Of a DNA stretch of 64,000 nt, positions 16,085 through 24,600 are shown in pieces. Every line of letters starts with the position of its first letter. Within the stretch, counting starts at the first letter, position 1. The DNA is taken from contig CAUCKA010000002.1 of assembly GCA_958443265.1 (NCBI GenBank), forward strand, positions 124,001 to 188,000. Direction: 5' to 3'. The notes under the pieces are model-generated. The model was not told the DNA's origin, made no database searches, and was given only the letters and a program-made list of their open reading frames with translations. The translations under genes and the position numbers were made by a program. The DNA is from an uncultured Collinsella sp. (GTDB taxonomy: Bacteria; Actinomycetota; Coriobacteriia; Coriobacteriales; Coriobacteriaceae).

Positions 16085-16118
16085 AAAGGGTCGGAAGCTC
16101 GCTTCCGACCCTTTTTCT
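16085..16118 (+). terminator. Terminator after prs
   Basis: AAGGGTCGGAAGC and GCTTCCGACCCTT arms with a 2-nt loop and a run of T residues lie 35 bp after the prs stop. Confidence 0.92.
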
Positions 16119-16138
16119 ATCCCTCGCCAACCTTCCCT

Positions 16139-16339
16139 GGACAATTAGTTCAGATACGTATTTTTTTAAAGCCCCAAAGGGCCGTTCGGAGCGTTCTGAG
16201 CTCCCCGGCGGATGCCATGCCGCCCAATGCTCATCGTTTTCGAGTACAACCGCCGCATATTTACCCTCAAATCGCCCTCGAAGCCCCTTAGGAACGCCTC
16301 GAACGCCCGCCGCCTTATACGTATCTGAACTAACTGTCC
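16139..16339. mobile_element. MITE-like element 1 (~201 bp, ~25-bp terminal inverted repeats)
   Basis: It starts GGACAATTAGTTCAGATACG and ends with the near-perfect complement CGTATCTGAACTAACTGTCC (one mismatch in 23). No transposase is encoded. A matching element of 203 bp lies at 17666-17868 on the other side of the nuclease-like gene. Translated cores of the two elements, read in opposite directions, both contain GQLVQIRI and an FEG segment, so they look homologous and oppositely oriented. Confidence 0.75.
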
Positions 16340-16503
16340 AGTAGCTATCGTCAACCTTCGCGGCAGAGCTCAATTTCCTGCAATCCCCTCAACCGATTCC
16401 ACCGATTTCATAACACCCAGCCGTTCATGGCGCGCAGCGCCCCGCTGAGCGAAAAGAACGGTATGGCGGTCGCATTCTGCCGCCAACTTAGTACGTTATA
16501 GCT

Positions 16504-17631
16504 ATGACGACCGTGATTTCACATCTCTCCGCCCTCCGCGCAATTCGTCGCGCACGACGGGCGTACTCTGCCCTACCCTGGGACTCCGTTGATAGTGAAC
16601 AGCAAGCACAGGCCTTGGCTAGCTGCATTCCCAATAATGACGCGATAGACTTTGGCGCACTTTCGATACTCGATGCCTGGAATGAAGATGATTCCGAACT
16701 GCTCGATCTTCTCGTTTCAAACGAAGACAACAGACGCCCCGACAAGCGACTTCTTCAGCATATTCTCTCCGCTCCGCTTCCTGAAGGTGCAATTATGCAC
16801 GTCGAGGCCGACATCTACGCAACGTCTCCTGCCATGACAGCCATGCTTTGTTCCAAAAATGAATCAGTCGCCAAAACCTTGATGCTTCTCATGGAACTGC
16901 TCGGAACCTACTCCCTTCCTCCCGGGGCAACATACCCCATTGCCTATGACGACATCTGGCCCAAGGGCGATGGCTACGAAGCGATGGACGACCTCGATTG
17001 CCGGGGCGACCAGTCGGCGGCCGAACAGCAGACCGAAACCCGCTACGAACAGGCGCACTACAAATGCGAGCCTGCCACAACCATAAATGAGCTCGAGGCA
17101 GCCGCACAGTTTGCCAAAAGTAGCTCCTACGCCTCGTTTCGCACGGCAGTCAATCTCGCCCGACCCGGATCTGCATCCCCAGCTGAATCCCTAATGTTTG
17201 CCGTTCTCGGAGCGCCCATGCGCTTTGGCGGATTCGGATGTTGCAGCCTGCCCATGGGAGGCCTGCTACTCAACCATCGAATTGACTTCGACACTCTTGC
17301 GGTCAACATGTCCTCCGGCATCCCCTATGCCATCTGCGACTTATATTGCCCAGCTGCAGGAATCGACAACGAATACAACGGAATTGGGCATGAGCTTCAA
17401 AATGCTCGCATCCACGATGGCAATCGCAACAATGGCCTTAAAGCCATGGGTATCCACGTCCTGGTTATCAATCGCGACCAAATGAAAGACCTTGTTGCGC
17501 TCGAAGCCTTCGCCCAGACGATGCATCGACTTGCTGGGGTTCGGTTCCGCTATCGCATCAAGGGTTATCGCAAACGTCAGGCCGCTTGGCTCAACGCTCT
17601 GCGGGCCGGAATCGGCCTCGCGCCGGTCTAA
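16504..17631 (+). CDS. Hypothetical protein with PD-(D/E)XK (Vsr/DUF559-like) nuclease-type C-terminus
   Basis: A 375-residue protein not assigned to a named family. The N-terminal 250 residues have no recognised domain. Residues ~275-345 read AICDLYCPAAGIDNEYNG, then DGNRNNGLKAMGIHVLVINRDQ. This matches the order of acidic residues in small PD-(D/E)XK nucleases (Asp279, Glu290, then a D..R...L...G.HV strand). Nuclease activity is an inference. There is no strong ribosome site; the ATG follows an AT-rich promoter-like GTTATAGCT. Base composition is less GC-rich than its neighbours. It sits between prs and pth, bracketed by two MITE-like elements, which suggests insertion into a conserved gene order. 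Confidence 0.7.
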   Translation: MTTVISHLSALRAIRRARRAYSALPWDSVDSEQQAQALASCIPNNDAIDFGALSILDAWNEDDSELLDLLVSNEDNRRPDKRLLQHILSAPLPEGAIMHVEADIYATSPAMTAMLCSKNESVAKTLMLLMELLGTYSLPPGATYPIAYDDIWPKGDGYEAMDDLDCRGDQSAAEQQTETRYEQAHYKCEPATTINELEAAAQFAKSSSYASFRTAVNLARPGSASPAESLMFAVLGAPMRFGGFGCCSLPMGGLLLNHRIDFDTLAVNMSSGIPYAICDLYCPAAGIDNEYNGIGHELQNARIHDGNRNNGLKAMGIHVLVINRDQMKDLVALEAFAQTMHRLAGVRFRYRIKGYRKRQAAWLNALRAGIGLAPV

Positions 17632-17665
17632 ACGGCGAATCACCCGTGCGCCGTCGAGCAGGGCT

Positions 17666-17868
17666 GGACAGTTAGTTCAAATACGTATAAATGGACACAT
17701 TGAATTAGACTGTTTTGCAGTTATCTCTATACCATTCGCCCTATTTGAAGGCAGGGTAGACTTCAAAACAGCGTCATATGGACCAACTAAAGCTCCAAAA
17801 ACAACGTATCGGCATCGAATTAAGCACTTCGAGTCCTCAGAACTTATACGTATCTGAACTAACTGTCC
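17666..17868. mobile_element. MITE-like element 2 (~203 bp, ~25-bp terminal inverted repeats)
   Basis: It begins GGACAGTTAGTTCAAATACG and ends CGTATCTGAACTAACTGTCC. It shares length and ends with element 1 at 16139-16339, while the interiors have diverged. It encodes no protein of convincing length. It lies between the nuclease-like gene and pth. Confidence 0.75.
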
Positions 17869-17983
17869 GCCTCGGATTTTGACGGCCGTCCAAACGCCCC
17901 CAAACAACCTCAATTGCCCTCCATTTGACAGCGGCAACAGGGTCGCTCACCATAGCAGGCGACAAATCAACGAAAGGATAAAT

Positions 17984-18613
17984 ATGGCAGCTGCACAGCC
18001 GCTTAAGATTCGCATGGTTGCCGGACTTGGCAACCCTGGCGAGGAATATGCCGAAACCCGCCACAACGCTGGCTTTAAGGCAATCGACGAGCTGGCCCGT
18101 CAGGCCGGCGTCACGTACTGGAAAAACCAGGCCGGCGCCGAGGTCGCGCTCATCAACATCAACGACCCCGAGGAAGAGAGCGGCAAGCGCCAGATTGTGC
18201 TGGTCAAGCCGCAGTCGTATATGAATACCTCGGGCGGCCCCATCTCCAAGCTCTGCCGCGAGTACAAGATCAAGGCCGAGGAGCTGCTCGTGATCCACGA
18301 TGAGCTCGACATTCCCGCCGGCGACGTACGTGTTAAGGTGGGCGGCGGCCATGCTGGCCACAACGGCCTACGTTCCATCATCGACAAGATGGGCAGCCGC
18401 GACTTCAGCCGCATCCGCACCGGCATCGGCAACCCTCCCGGCAAGATGGCCGTCGCAGACTATGTGCTCAAGCAGCTACGCGCCCGCGAGGCCGAGGACT
18501 TCCAGGACACCTGTGCCCGCGCGGCCGACGCCGCCGGCCTGGCGATCGTGCACGGCGTGGTCTATGCCCGCGACCATGTCAACGGCGCCGCCTCCGCCAA
18601 CGGCAAGCACTAA
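17984..18613 (+). CDS. pth: Peptidyl-tRNA hydrolase
   Basis: A 209-residue Pth that recycles peptidyl-tRNA dropped by ribosomes. It has MVAGLGNPGEEYAETRHNAGF with the catalytic His, KPQSYMNTSGG, VIHDELDIPAG with the catalytic Asp, and GGGHAGHNGLRSI for tRNA binding. GAAAGGA precedes the ATG at 17984, which removes about 35 codons of upstream open frame. It normally follows glmU-prs; here the insertion separates them by about 1.9 kb. Confidence 0.96.
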   Translation: MAAAQPLKIRMVAGLGNPGEEYAETRHNAGFKAIDELARQAGVTYWKNQAGAEVALININDPEEESGKRQIVLVKPQSYMNTSGGPISKLCREYKIKAEELLVIHDELDIPAGDVRVKVGGGHAGHNGLRSIIDKMGSRDFSRIRTGIGNPPGKMAVADYVLKQLRAREAEDFQDTCARAADAAGLAIVHGVVYARDHVNGAASANGKH

Positions 18614-18650
18614 AACCTACCATTTAGGGATGTTAATTTTGGCAGGTTTT
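18612..18650. repeat. Intergenic hairpin AAACCTACC...GGCAGGTTT after pth
   Basis: Overlapping the pth stop, AAAACCTACC pairs with GGCAGGTTTT. Related hairpins occur at 18776-18812 and 41813-41852, so this is one of a small family. Confidence 0.6.
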
Positions 18651-18717
18651 ATATGCGAAAACGCCGCCGCGGCCGCATCGCAATAAGTCCTGCGCCGCCA
18701 TACATATGCAGCGCCCC

Positions 18718-18762
18718 ATAGGGGGCCGGCCCCACCGATGCGCGAGGCCGGCCCCCTTTGTC
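18718..18762 (+). terminator. Strong hairpin GGGGGCCGGCC / GGCCGGCCCCC
   Basis: An 11-bp GC-only stem with a 15-nt loop is followed by TTTG. It probably ends transcription from pth. Confidence 0.7.
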
Positions 18763-18775
18763 GTTTTGCCTGATA

Positions 18776-18812
18776 AAACCTGCCGAAATAAACCTGTCCC
18801 TTTTTGGCAGGT
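18776..18812. repeat. Intergenic hairpin with CCTGTCCC loop
   Basis: AAACCTGCC and GGCAGGT arms enclose AACCTGTCCC. The loop word recurs in several other intergenic hairpins of this window (28311, 30771, 36334, 38400, 41830). Confidence 0.6.
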
Positions 18813-18860
18813 CACTTTTCCGCCTGCCGAAGATACACGTAAACAGCATGTCCATGAGGG

Positions 18861-18866
18861 TATAAT
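18861..18866 (+). promoter_or_regulatory. -10 box TATAAT upstream of nfnAB
   Basis: A perfect TATAAT preceded by GGG lies 105 bp before the nfnA start; the -35 region is weak. The leader of about 95 nt shows no recognised riboswitch. Confidence 0.45.
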
Positions 18867-18971
18867 TTGCACCGTATGTCTGCACAACGCCTGTGCGCGT
18901 ACGGTTTTATTCGGGCTGCCGTCCATTTCCGTGGAGGCACGGTTCGGCCGCCCTAACAAGAGAGGGGTTCT

Positions 18972-19811
18972 ATGTATAAGATCCTGGAGAAGACGCAGTT
19001 CTCGGAGAAGGTGTTCAAGTTCCGCATCGAGGCGCCCGCAATCGCCAAGCATGCGCACGCTGGACAGTTCCTCATGGTTCGCGCCAACGAGACGGGCGAG
19101 CGTGTCCCGTTTACCCTGGCCGGTTGGAACGGTGACGAGGGCTGGGTCGAGTTCATCTTCATGGTGATCGGCAAGACCACCGAGATGCTGTCCACTTACG
19201 AGGCCGGCGAGTCGCTGCGCGACGTCGTGGGCCCGTTGGGCGTTCCCACCGAGATGGCCGAGGGCCCCTGCGCCGTCATTGGCGGCGGCGTCGGCCTGGC
19301 AATTGCCTTCCCGGTCGCCAAGCACCTGGTCGAGACCGGCCACGAGGTGCATGCCATCATGGGTGCCCGCACCAAGGACCTCCTGCTCATGGAGGACCAG
19401 TTCCGCGAGCTCCTCGACGAGGACCACATCCACATCACCACTGACGACGGCTCCTACGGCGAGCAGGGCGTTGTCACCGCTCCGCTGGAGCGCCTGCTGC
19501 AGGACAAGGCCGTGAGCCAGGTCTTCTGCGTCGGCCCCGTTCCGATGATGAAGTTCTCGACCCTCACCGCCCAGAAGTACGACACCCCCATCACCGCGTC
19601 GCTCAACCCCATCATGGTTGACGGCACCGGCATGTGCGGCTGCTGCCGCGTCGAGGTGGGCGGCGTGACCAAGTTTGCTTGCGTCGACGGCCCCGACTTC
19701 GATGCCACCCTGGTCGACTGGGATGACCTTCGTGCCCGCCAGGCCGCTTACCGTTCCGAAGAGGGCGAGTCCCTCAAGGCCTATGAGGAAAAGAGCTGCG
19801 CATGCCACTAG
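18972..19811 (+). CDS. nfnA: NAD(P)-ferredoxin oxidoreductase FAD subunit (NfnA / PyrK-like)
   Basis: A 279-residue flavoprotein of the ferredoxin-NADP reductase fold with a C-terminal iron-sulfur motif. FAD binding is seen in RVPFTLAGW, the nucleotide-binding turn in VIGGGVGLAIAFPVAKHL, and the Cys ligands in GTGMCGCCRV and FACVDGPDFD. Together with the next gene it matches the electron-bifurcating NfnAB complex that couples NADH, NADPH and ferredoxin. It could instead serve as a PyrK-type or sulfide dehydrogenase subunit; the pairing with a GltD-like subunit favours NfnA. AGAGGGG precedes the ATG. Its end overlaps nfnB by ten bases. Confidence 0.88.
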   Translation: MYKILEKTQFSEKVFKFRIEAPAIAKHAHAGQFLMVRANETGERVPFTLAGWNGDEGWVEFIFMVIGKTTEMLSTYEAGESLRDVVGPLGVPTEMAEGPCAVIGGGVGLAIAFPVAKHLVETGHEVHAIMGARTKDLLLMEDQFRELLDEDHIHITTDDGSYGEQGVVTAPLERLLQDKAVSQVFCVGPVPMMKFSTLTAQKYDTPITASLNPIMVDGTGMCGCCRVEVGGVTKFACVDGPDFDATLVDWDDLRARQAAYRSEEGESLKAYEEKSCACH

Positions 19812-21211
19812 TTAACGGTCGTTTCGTTGCCGATATGAAGTCGCCCCGCACCCCCGATAACGAGGAGCCGGCTGCCGAGCGCGCCTGCGACTTCCGCCCC
19901 GTCGACAAGGGCTTCACCGAGGAGATGGCGCTGGCCGAGGCCGAGCGCTGCCTCAACTGCAAGAAGCCGTTCTGTGTTGAGGGCTGCCCCGTCAACATCA
20001 ACATCCCCCGCTTTATCGAGCAGATCCGCGCGAAGGACTTCGGCGGCGCCCTCGATACCATCCGCGAGGACTCCATGCTTCCCGCCATCTGCGGCCGCGT
20101 CTGCCCGCAGGAGAACCAGTGCGAGGGCAAGTGCATCCGCGGCAAGAAGTCCGAGCCCGTGGCCATCGGCCAGCTCGAGCGCTTCCTGGGTGACCGCCCC
20201 GAGCTCGCCTCCACGCCCAAGATGGCCCCCAAGAACGGCAAGAAGGTCGCCGTCGTCGGCTCCGGCCCGTCCGGCATCACCTGCGCCGGCGAGCTCGCCC
20301 GCAACGGCTTTGACGTCACCGTCTTCGAGGCATTCTTCACCGGCGGCGGCGTGCTGGTCTACGGCATCCCCGAGTTCCGTCTGCCCAAGGCAGTCGTCAA
20401 GCGCGAGATCGACGGCCTGGAGGACATGGGCGTCAAGTTTGAGTACAACTCCGTCGTGGGCAACATGGCCACGGCCGAGGAGCTGTTCGAGCAGGGCTTC
20501 GACGCCATCTACGTGGCAACCGGCGCCGGCCTGCCCAAGTTCCTCAACGTCCCCGGCGAGAACCTGCCCAACGTCTTCTTCGCTAACGAGTACCTCACCC
20601 GCGTGAACCTGATGAAGGCCAACAAGTTCCCCGAGTACGACACCCCCACCAAGCACGGCAAGAACGTCGTCGTCTTTGGTGGCGGCAACGTGGCTATGGA
20701 CGCCGTCCGTACCGCCAAGCGCCTGGGCGCCGAGCACGCCATCATCGCCTACCGCCGTACCGAGGACGAGATGCCCTGCCGTCGCGCCGAGCTGCACCAT
20801 GCTAAGGCCGAGGGCGTCGAGGTTCTGCCGCTCGTCTCCCCGCTCGAGTTTGTCGCTGGCGAGGACGGCTCCGTGTGCGCCGTCAAGGTCCAGAAGATGG
20901 AGCTCGGCGAGCCTGACGAGTCCGGCCGTCGTCGCCCGGTGCCCATCGAGGGCGCCATCGAGGAGATTCCCTGCGACGTCGCAATCTCGGCTATCGGCAC
21001 CAACGCCAACCCCTTCGCTGCCAAGATCGGCGGCAAGATGGAGCTCAACAAGTGGGGCTACATCGTCGCTGACGAGGAGACCGGCCAGACCACCGATCCC
21101 CGCATCTGGGCCGGCGGCGACATCGTCACCGGTGCCGCTACGGTCATTCTGGCGATGGGCGCCGGCAAGAAGGCCGCCGCTTCCATCACCAAGAGCCTGC
21201 TGGGCGAGTAA
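19802..21211 (+). CDS. nfnB: NADPH-dependent glutamate synthase-like subunit (NfnB / GltD family)
   Basis: A 469-residue iron-sulfur flavoprotein. The N-terminal ferredoxin-like part has RCLNCKKPFCVEGCPVNI and CGRVCPQENQCEGKC for two 4Fe-4S clusters. Two Rossmann motifs follow: VAVVGSGPSGITCAGEL for FAD and VVVFGGGNVAMDAVRTAKRLG for NADPH. AGGDIVTGAATVILAMGAGKKAA closes the FAD site. There is no glutamate synthase large subunit nearby, and the gene starts inside the end of nfnA, so NfnB is the best reading. A terminator follows. Confidence 0.9.
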   Translation: MPLVNGRFVADMKSPRTPDNEEPAAERACDFRPVDKGFTEEMALAEAERCLNCKKPFCVEGCPVNINIPRFIEQIRAKDFGGALDTIREDSMLPAICGRVCPQENQCEGKCIRGKKSEPVAIGQLERFLGDRPELASTPKMAPKNGKKVAVVGSGPSGITCAGELARNGFDVTVFEAFFTGGGVLVYGIPEFRLPKAVVKREIDGLEDMGVKFEYNSVVGNMATAEELFEQGFDAIYVATGAGLPKFLNVPGENLPNVFFANEYLTRVNLMKANKFPEYDTPTKHGKNVVVFGGGNVAMDAVRTAKRLGAEHAIIAYRRTEDEMPCRRAELHHAKAEGVEVLPLVSPLEFVAGEDGSVCAVKVQKMELGEPDESGRRRPVPIEGAIEEIPCDVAISAIGTNANPFAAKIGGKMELNKWGYIVADEETGQTTDPRIWAGGDIVTGAATVILAMGAGKKAAASITKSLLGE

Positions 21212-21238
21212 TCACCTACAGTACTAGCCATCAAACGG

Positions 21239-21279
21239 CAAAGTCCCCGTCGAGCACACGCCCGACGGGGACTTTTTCT
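21239..21279 (+). terminator. Terminator after nfnAB
   Basis: AAAGTCCCCGTC and GACGGGGACTTT arms with a run of T residues, 28 bp after the nfnB stop. Confidence 0.9.
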
Positions 21280-21294
21280 ATGCCGGTCGACCGA

Positions 21295-21328
21295 CCACCA
21301 CAAAGGGGATAGGCACCTTTGTGGTGGT
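21295..21328. repeat. CCACCACAAAGG / CCTTTGTGGTGG intergenic hairpin
   Basis: A perfect 12-bp stem around a GGATAGGCA-type loop. The same stem occurs at 30756-30787 and 32362-32393, and a relative lies at 28300-28335. Confidence 0.75.
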
Positions 21329-21351
21329 TTGGAGCCTGGTCGGCCGTTTTG

Positions 21352-21567
21352 TCTCAATCTGTAACACCTGGAGCCCGTTGAGCCTTGTAGTTGTTACAGA
21401 TCGAGATATTGCTCCAGCCGCCCCCGCTTTATCTCAATCTGTAACAGTTAGAGGCCAAATTCCTCGCTACGTGTTACAGATCGAGACGTTAGGTTGGCGG
21501 CCGAACAGTTCATCTCAATCTGTAACACCTGGAACCCAAATATCTGGCTTGGTGTTACAGATTGAGA
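21352..21567. repeat. Second array of three 55-bp inverted-repeat units with 40-bp periodicity
   Basis: TCTCAATCTGTAACA and its reverse complement alternate at 21352, 21392, 21432, 21472, 21513 and 21553. The pattern of 40,40,40,41,40 between arm starts equals that of the array at 2919-3134. The last arm is followed by TTTTACTGAAGCCGAGGATGG, resembling the sequence after the other arrays. It fills most of the gap between the nfnB terminator and the end of the large surface protein gene. Confidence 0.9.
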
Positions 21568-21604
21568 TTTTACTGAAGCCGAGGATGGGCGCCGTCGCCA
21601 AAAC

Positions 21605-24600
21605 CTAGCGCTTGCGGCGCTTGGTCGCGGCGATGCCGGCGGCGACTACGGTTGCGCCGGCGATGCCTAGGGCAGCGACCGTCATCGCGGTGGAGTCACC
21701 CGTGCTGGCGAGCTCCGTGCCGCCGGACTTCTTGCCGTTCTCGCCCTTACCCTTGGACTTGTCCGTCGTCACTGTGGTCGTCGTCGAAGTCGAACTGCCC
21801 GCAGGAGCCCCGGTACCGCCAGAGCCATCCGCACCGCCACCCTGCTCGCCGCCGCCAGGCGTCGGCTTGGGTTCCGGATTGGGCTCAGGTACCGCCTCAT
21901 CGGTCACCGTAATCGTAATGTTCAGACGCTCGGAATACTCGCTGTACGACATGCCAGGGCGCTGTGCCGCAATGCGCACATACATGTTGCTATCGAGCGC
22001 AATAGGCTCGGTGTACTTTACGCGGCCTTCGTCACGGCAGGGGCAGGTGTCGTTGGTGGTGTACCAAATCGTCGTGTCATCCTCGGCCGAAAGCTCCAGC
22101 TTCGTGCCCTTGGGTACCGTAATGTAGTTCTCCTTGGGCGACCATGCACCAAACGTCGTCGCACCAATCGTCGCCACCGGTCGCGCCGGTCGCACTGCCT
22201 CGGCAGACACGCGAACGTCGACCTGCTTGGACAGCGCCGTGCCGTCCACCGTCGCCGTCAACGTCGTCAAACCGGGCAGAACACCATGCAGCGCAAACGT
22301 CGCCGCGCCGTCCTCGCCCGTCACGGCCTGGGTGGCATCGACAGAGCAGATAGCCGAGGACTCCAGCCCAACACTAACCTTTGCGCCCGCAAACGGCTTG
22401 CCCGCCTTATCGGTCACGTGCGCCACCAGCTCAAAGTCACCGCCCTCAAGCATGGTCACGGCCTGCTCCACGTTGAGCTTGAGCTTGTCGGCACGAACGC
22501 CCGCGACAAGCTCGCCACTTGTCCAGCGCGCCATAGCCGTGCCGGCGTAGTTGCGAGCACCGTCGAGCTCAAACGCCACCGCCGAGCCCGCCTCACACGC
22601 ATCGGCATAGCGAATACGCAGCACGCGCGACAGAGGCTTGCCATTGGGATCGTCCTGCTTGTCGAGCCACGCATACGTCACGTCGCCCAAGCCCTGCGCG
22701 CACAATGCGACCAGGGCATCGTCGCTCGCATCCATATACTGCGCAAACTCAACCTCGACGCAATCGGTATAGGCATGGGCCGAAGCCACCTCGGGCGCCG
22801 CCGTCGACACCAAACCGATGTTCACCTCAGTCTGAATCGGCGGCACGCGCAGCCAAGCCGAACGCGCCTCCTCATACCCGTCCTTGATCACGCGCACCTG
22901 ATACCAGCCGGTCGGCGTATTCCAGTTGTAAGCACCGTCCGCACCCGTCGCAAGCGGATTGTCCTGCTCATACTCCTCGGCATCCCAACGCACTGCATTG
23001 GTACCGGCCGCATCGTCGGCGCTCCACAGCTCAACCGTCGCGCCTTCAACCGTATTGGACAGCAGGCCCTCGTACACCACGCCCGCAGGGTCGGGTGCAG
23101 CCTTGGCAGCCACATTGCGATAACGTGCCTCGAAGATCGACTGCATCTTCTCGTCCGAGATCAAGCCGTCCTTGTTGGCGTTATAGACCTCGGCGTCGGT
23201 CAGCTCGCCCCAGTTGACCGTAATACGATTCTGGCACGCGCGCTCCACCTGCTCGCAGGCAACATCGTAGGCGCATTCGGCATTGGTCAGCTTAATCGCG
23301 CGCTCCGAACCTACGCTGGTCGAAGCCGCGTCATAGGCAGCGCCCACCACGGTACCCGCCGAACCGGCCGTCAGCACGCCGGCGATTGTCATAATGGAGC
23401 CCACCGCCACATCGGTGCTGTCGTGGCAGAGCTGGCGATACAGCAGATCCTCAAACGCACGCGCCTTCTCCATGGCGTCACGCAGCGCGTAAATGCACTT
23501 CCAGTCGTCCTCGGTCTTCTCGGGCTTGGCAAGCAAGCGCGTATGCTGAAGCTCATAACCCTCGCGCTCGCCCTTCACCTTCTGCATACGAACGTTCACG
23601 CTCTCCCAGTTCTTGCTGGCATCGTTCACGCCGTAAATGCCGGTAAAGATGCCGATACCCTGGGTCGCCGCGGGAAACGCCTGGCCGGCCGCCTTCCACG
23701 CATCGGTCTTAAAGACCTGTCCGAACATCTCGCACTCGATCTTATAGCTCTTGAGCGAACGGATCGTGCGGATGAGCTTCATATGGGCGCTCACGTCGCC
23801 GTTGCGCTTCCAAGCCATAAGCCAGCCGCGAATCGTAGAGTTATTAAGGCTATGGACCACATTCCAGTTGTCGTACAGGTTGTCCAGGATGTCACACTGC
23901 ATGGCGATCGAGTTAAACAGAAGCGCCTGGTTCTTGTTGTTATTGGAGTTCTCGATAAACTCCGACTCGATATAGGCCGTCTGCTCGCCATCGGGCGCGG
24001 CGACCTTAAAGCCCTTGACGGTATCGTCGTCAGCCGCCTTGTAGCTCAGCGAGCTGCCGAGCGCCTGGCCCAAATCGTTAAACCCGCTCGTCGACTGGCC
24101 GTTGTACTCGCTGGCCTTAATGCCCGCACACTTGTTGAGCGCCGCAGCGGTTGCGTCGTTCCAGCTTCCGTATTTGTTGAGCCGGCCGATACCCATCGAC
24201 TGGCCCACCAGATCCTCGGCCTGCTGGGCAATAAACTCCGCTCGCGACGCATGGTCGACAAGTTCCTTGATGGCCGCCGCGTCCGCCGCATTTGCACCCT
24301 GAGCCGACGCGAGCTCCTGGTACCAATCCTCGCTGGTGCCGTAAGCATCCTCAAAGATCATCTTGTCCACATTGACGCCATAGCTGTCGCCCTGCTGGGT
24401 CAGCAGCGCCGCCGACCCGCCGACCGCGGCCTTGAGCTCAACCGCAAACTGCACGGCCTCGTCGTTGCCAGCATCATCACCCTCGTCGTCGCTGGCGGCA
24501 GGGGCACGGCGGGCCTTGCGAGCAGCGCCGCCCTGGGCTTGGCCCTCTTTACCGCCCTTCTCTTCCTCGGCAAACGCATCGGCGACCATCTGATCAATCG

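Noticed and set aside
16083..16373. Small minus-strand gene in the prs downstream region
   Set aside because: It spans the prs terminator and MITE-like element 1; coding appearance comes from the element and lacks a ribosome site.
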